Source of the DNA: Fasciolopsis buskii | Lineage: Eukaryota; Platyhelminthes; Trematoda; Plagiorchiida; Fasciolidae | DNA: 64,000 nt | Reading direction: 5' to 3' | NCBI GenBank assembly: GCA_008360955.1 | Contig: LUCM01006516.1 | Coordinates: 268,014 to 332,013, forward strand | Shown here: one piece after another, positions 60,530 to 64,000 of the stretch | Position numbering within the stretch: position 1 is the stretch's first letter | How the letters are laid out: each line of letters begins with the position of its first letter | Position numbers and translations under genes: made by a program | The notes under the pieces: model-generated | Told to the model about the DNA's origin: nothing | The model's input: the letters and a program-made list of their open reading frames with translations, nothing else | The model's database searches: none

Positions 60530-61890
60530 TGAGCGGAGATCGGAGAAGTAGGGCTGATAGACAGAAAGTGAACCAACGCCGGCGGGAAGAGATAAGAACG
60601 CTGCAGTAGCCAACAAATACAACACACTCTGACTTTACAAACACACTTCTTCGGTCATTCTGATTTAACAGAAAATAACACGATCGCCACTGTCCACGGT
60701 TCACTGTCCTATCCATCAGTGTCTCCAGCCATCTAGTTGACGGGTCTTTCAGGCCCCACCTACGAAGACGTGAGACATCTGCTTTACCTAGGTTCGCTGT
60801 GTATTTTCCCAATGTACGTTGCCATGTCATCTGCTGACCTTTAATTGGCTTCTTCCACTCTATGGGAACGCAACATAGGGCACGGTATGGTAAACGAGTG
60901 TTCGCCATATGCAGCAAGTGACACTAGCAACCCATACTACTCAGTTTCATACGCTGAGATGAAATATTCTCAGGCACCTAATACTAGATTCCGAACCTTC
61001 ACATTACTCACTCGCCAGTCCATCCAATCCTAGCGATACTAGGTAGACATCGGTGATCGGACATCTCCGATATGCATGTTCCACATCGCGCAACCATACA
61101 ACATAACTGAGAGCGCTGCAGTACAGCAAATAGTACCTTTCAACTTCAGTGAAATATCAGGCCGGCGGCACAGTTGCTTCTGTCCAGTGTAAGATACTCA
61201 ATCCTTGGATATACGCGTGTTTATCTCTACTTCCGAGCTACCCACCACTCGACACGCAGTTACCAAAGTGAGCGAAACAGTCCACATTCGCTAGCTCCTC
61301 TCCATCCAATGTCAAGTTCGGGACCTCGAAAATCTTTCTAGTGCTCTCTGATTCGAACAGACACGACGTTATCTGTGTAATCTGTTTTACACTGCTTTTA
61401 ACCATTTTCCAGTTCGATATCTGCATCCTAGAGACCTCCAGAAGCATCCCCCATCACCTCATCCCGGACGAAGTTGAAGAAGAATGGAGATGCAGGACAC
61501 CCTTGTCGAACACCGCTAGTCGTCTCGAATGAACTTGATAGTTCACCTGATAGCCTCAGGCGACCATAGGTAGGCAAGTGCAATGCTCGCAACAAATTGA
61601 CAAACTTCGCTAGCATATCGTTCTGGTGGAGAACGCTGAATAGTGTCGTCCGATTCATTAGGTCGAACGCACCCTTCAAGTTGAGAATGACAACGATCGC
61701 AGAGCGGCGGTGTGTGGCGCGTTTCGAGTAAATGCCAAAGAGTGAATATCTACTCGATGCAACCTCAACTTGGATGCAATCCAGCCTGCCATTCGCGGAT
61801 GTTACTCTCGCGAATTGGTGTCAAGCGACGCAGCATTATCAAAGCCAATACCTCAGTAACTATCGGAATTAAACTGGTACAGTCACTCCG
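60530..61890 (-). mobile_element. RTE-type retrotransposon, copy D
   Basis: The minus-strand copy is truncated at its 5-prime end inside the RT (SLIPIVTEVLAL near 61870). It keeps RESNIRE, then LKGAFDLMN (61680), LSGELSSSFETTSGVRQGCP and FNFVRDEVM to 61430. After that it has lost YADD and continues with LTLDGEELANVDCFAHFGNC (61300-61250). A poorly kept middle follows, then MTWQRTLGKYTANLGKADVS, RWLETLMDRTVNRGQWRSC (60735-60685) and the 3-prime UTR to about 60530. A 149-codon open frame covers 60917-60468. Inactive. Confidence 0.85.
61451..61766 (-). repeat. Near-identical patch shared with 51006-51319 (inverted)
   Basis: Partner of the copy B patch. See the entry at 51006. Confidence 0.85.
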
Positions 61891-61894
61891 TTTT

Positions 61895-62170
61895 CTCCAA
61901 AATCATCGGGCGCGGGCGGCGGATAGGACTAGTCGTCCACGTATGTGACGTACCAATCGATCTTTAGCCTTCTTTATAGCAAGAGAACAATTATTCCTAG
62001 CTTGCAAATAACGGTTTCGAGCTGTTCGGTCGAGAGAAAGCGCCACCGGCGGTACGCGGTTTTCCAAACGAACGACGCGCGTAGGGAAACCACTCAAGAG
62101 ATCGTGGTTTATCAGGTATTGAGAAGCGTTGAGCATAAAGGTACATATCCTGGAGAACAATTTCAATGAA
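61895..62170 (-). pseudogene. LINE endonuclease-to-RT linker fragment
   Basis: An 87-codon minus-strand frame holds RNRYLQARNNCSLAIKKAKD. This is the pattern RxxYLxxRNxCxxxIxxAKxxF seen in the linker between endonuclease and RT of jockey- and CR1-type LINEs. It lies directly upstream, on the same strand, of RTE copy D and the LINE relic at 59.04-60.5 kb. It may be the displaced 5-prime part of that relic. Confidence 0.45.
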
Positions 62171-62223
62171 GCCAGAAGCAGGCACAGTGGGATATTTGGC
62201 GATTTCGAGTGACCAATTACTAA

Positions 62224-62243
62224 TTTTTTTTTAGGGGGGGGGG
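62224..62243. repeat. T9-A-G10 homopolymer pair
   Basis: Nine T, one A, then ten G. This is an odd low-complexity junction near the left edge of the LINE linker fragment. It is prone to sequencing error. Confidence 0.8.
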
Positions 62244-63638
62244 TGTTGGAAACGAAACTGACTCAAGTTACTTTTAAAGTTCTTTCAGATTGATTCCCCG
62301 TTCTCTTCGTCACTCTGAACTATGTGTATATAGATGGACTGATTATACCTGGTTTTGGCTTCCACATTAATTCAGAATTGTGTCTTATAACAAACTTTTT
62401 ATCCGGAGTATTTTAGCTCAAGGCTTAACTGTTATAAGAATTTTCTTCATGCTGCATTCAGACTTTAGTTACTCATGAGTAGCAAAACCAACAATGAGTT
62501 TATGGTTCGTCACCTAGGTCTGACAACCATAGTCGTCCAGATAGATGTGCTGGGGTAACACCTCTGTATGTTTATCCAGAAGTCAACTTATGAATTGTGC
62601 AGAAATTTCACACACGCAGATGGTCATTTTTGGAAGGAGCTGTCAAGTGAGCAAGCCTCAGTTGACTTGAGTGAGTCAGTTTACTTCCTTTGCGCTATTT
62701 TGGCCAATCCGTTCAGCTCAGTTCAGTTGGTACGACCCTTAGCCTTGCACTAAGGCAATCTGGCTTTGGTTGCTGCCTCATAGCAACTATTCAATGGAGA
62801 TGGAAGAATGAGGAGTAGTGAAAGATCGACTGCAAAATTAGCTGAATAACTATACAGAAGAGATGATTTCGCGTGCAGGGACGCCACTAACTGCGGCACT
62901 GAGTCATATCACCTACTGTCTCCAATCGTCCGTTTGTTATTAGCTAATCGAACAAAGTGGTTGGCTTAGCGGTTGGTCAAAATAAAGACGACCAGATGTT
63001 CAAACCTTTCTGTGCTGAAGTGTGTATCGTCTAGAAATATGCAATATTCCTTAGTTATTTCGCGAGAATACCGAATTTCATTTAAAGATCTTGCTTCGAA
63101 GCTCAATTGCCACTAGAAATGTTGAATTTAATCGCAGCGGCAGTTTCCGATCCTGCAGCACATCACGAGTTGCGTCCGTTTGTTTGGAGTGCCTTGATGC
63201 AATTTCCCATTAAGTGTTTTTCTCGAGATACCTCGTTCCTATCGGCTTGATAAAACGACGGAGAATGCAAAGTGAAATTTCTCTCTAGAAAGGTACGTTG
63301 TGGCCCCTGGACCAGCTAATTCCGACTGTTAAGTCATGTGGTTGATACCATCCGCTCTCAATGAGGTTCAAAAAATCCGAAGTAATGGTTGTAATACCAC
63401 GCTGGAACAGACCGACTAAACACGAAAAAATACATGTCTGCACAAGTATGTTTGACCTCAGAATAAAGAATACATCCAAGATATGTTGTCGAATTCTTAG
63501 AATCAGTGTGGTCATAATCTCCAATAGATCACAATGAACAGAAAACATGAACTATTGTATATGTAATATTCCAGTGGTTTAAAAATGTAAAGCGCCGGTC
63601 CATTACAGTAGTGCATGATATCGGTTCAAGAGTATCAC
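62244..63638. other. No gene recognised
   Basis: Unique sequence. It includes a degraded (AACTG)-type array read on the minus strand at 62712-62731, next to a short retroposon-like stretch, and the repeat partner at 62885-62935. An 87-codon minus frame (63285-63548) has no motif. Confidence 0.4.
62885..62935 (+). repeat. Short repeat shared with 1385-1435
   Basis: Partner of the repeat at 1385-1435, in the same orientation. If the adjacent minus-strand AACTG-type array is the tail of the same element, the element would be transcribed from the minus strand. Confidence 0.45.
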
Positions 63639-63826
63639 ATGCATCGAACATCGAATTGGGCTCATGATGGCTATAGTCCTTTCTTGGCGTTGCACGTATT
63701 CCTTAGGGTCTTCTAATTGTACAGCCTTTGGAACTGGTGCCTGCGACAGAATCGGATCTATGTAAGAAGAATTAGCGGATGAACCAATGACAGAATTGTC
63801 ATCGGATTGACCGTCATCCTCGTCGC
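63639..63826 (-). CDS. Candidate internal exon, acidic low-complexity protein
   Basis: On the minus strand, an acceptor (TCACTCATTACAG) is followed by 188 open bases up to a donor (ATGCAT|GTGATA). The peptide starts acidic and Ser-rich (GDEDDGQSDDNSVIGSSANS). It continues with IDPILSQAPVPKAVQLEDPK and a charged helix (EYVQRQERTIAIM). This composition is far more protein-like than the AT-rich flanks. It could belong to a nuclear or scaffold protein with disordered segments. The frame is open slightly beyond both splice sites, so exon limits are tentative. No family recognised. Confidence 0.42.
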
Positions 63827-64000
63827 CTGTAATGAGTGACTTCACCCAAATTCGGAATCATGACCGTGAGATTGCTTGATATGAAAGTACCATCCGACAG
63901 CTGTGGATCAGTGCCTCTAAATTGTATCACGTTATCACTGAATGTACGCCCAAAATTGGCTCGTAAATTCTGCAGTTTGAATATTTCAGAAGGACTTTCT

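Noticed and set aside
60468..60917. 149-codon open frame on the minus strand as an independent gene
   Set aside because: It is the C-terminal tail and 3-prime UTR of RTE copy D read through in frame, not a separate gene.

Overview
This window looks like eukaryotic nuclear DNA, probably from a parasitic flatworm. It is AT-leaning, has very low coding density, and carries many decayed non-LTR retrotransposons of the RTE and CR1-like groups. Those subfamilies resemble the ones I know from trematode and tapeworm genomes; a tapeworm is my best guess, but this is inference. There are no operons, Shine-Dalgarno sites or long bacterial-style ORFs. I found no rRNA, tRNA gene or CRISPR, and no complete host gene.

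Layout. 1-9.5 kb: mostly unique non-coding DNA with one good exon candidate (5298-5476) and a weak reverse-transcriptase remnant near 2.1-2.4 kb. 9.5-22.7 kb: many short minus-strand reading frames that look coding, some with good splice sites, mixed with frameshifts and stops; one piece (14.77-15.38 kb) is clearly a CR1-like RT fragment, and the rest I cannot name. 22.7-24.6 kb: a 10-N gap flanked by 950 bp of duplicated sequence, almost certainly an assembly overlap. 24-37.3 kb: an interspersed repeat family of about 1.83 kb, here called R (copies at 23.03, 23.99, 28.64 and 35.51 kb), alternating with two CR1-like LINE relics and one RTE element (31.43-34.29 kb). 37.3-45 kb: no recognised element, only one weak secreted-protein candidate. 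45.0-47.9 kb: a decayed transposase-like gene (FPIEYMH family) followed on the same strand by a decayed DUF4806-like gene. 49.9-55.6 kb: RTE copy B split by the opposite-strand RTE insertion C, then a CR1 relic and an RTE 3-prime fragment. 59.0-62.2 kb: a minus-strand LINE apparently split by RTE copy D. Exon candidates also lie at 55.78 and 63.64-63.83 kb.

The elements do not form a working pathway. They are layers of insertion, nesting, truncation and decay. The most informative points are the nested insertions that give relative ages, a 99 percent identical inverted patch between RTE copies B and D 10 kb apart (possible gene conversion), the transposase-like plus DUF4806-like pair, and the shared 3-prime hairpin of the R repeats. 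The five RTE copies are called A (31.4 kb), B (49.9 kb), C (51.9 kb), D (60.5 kb) and E (55.3 kb).
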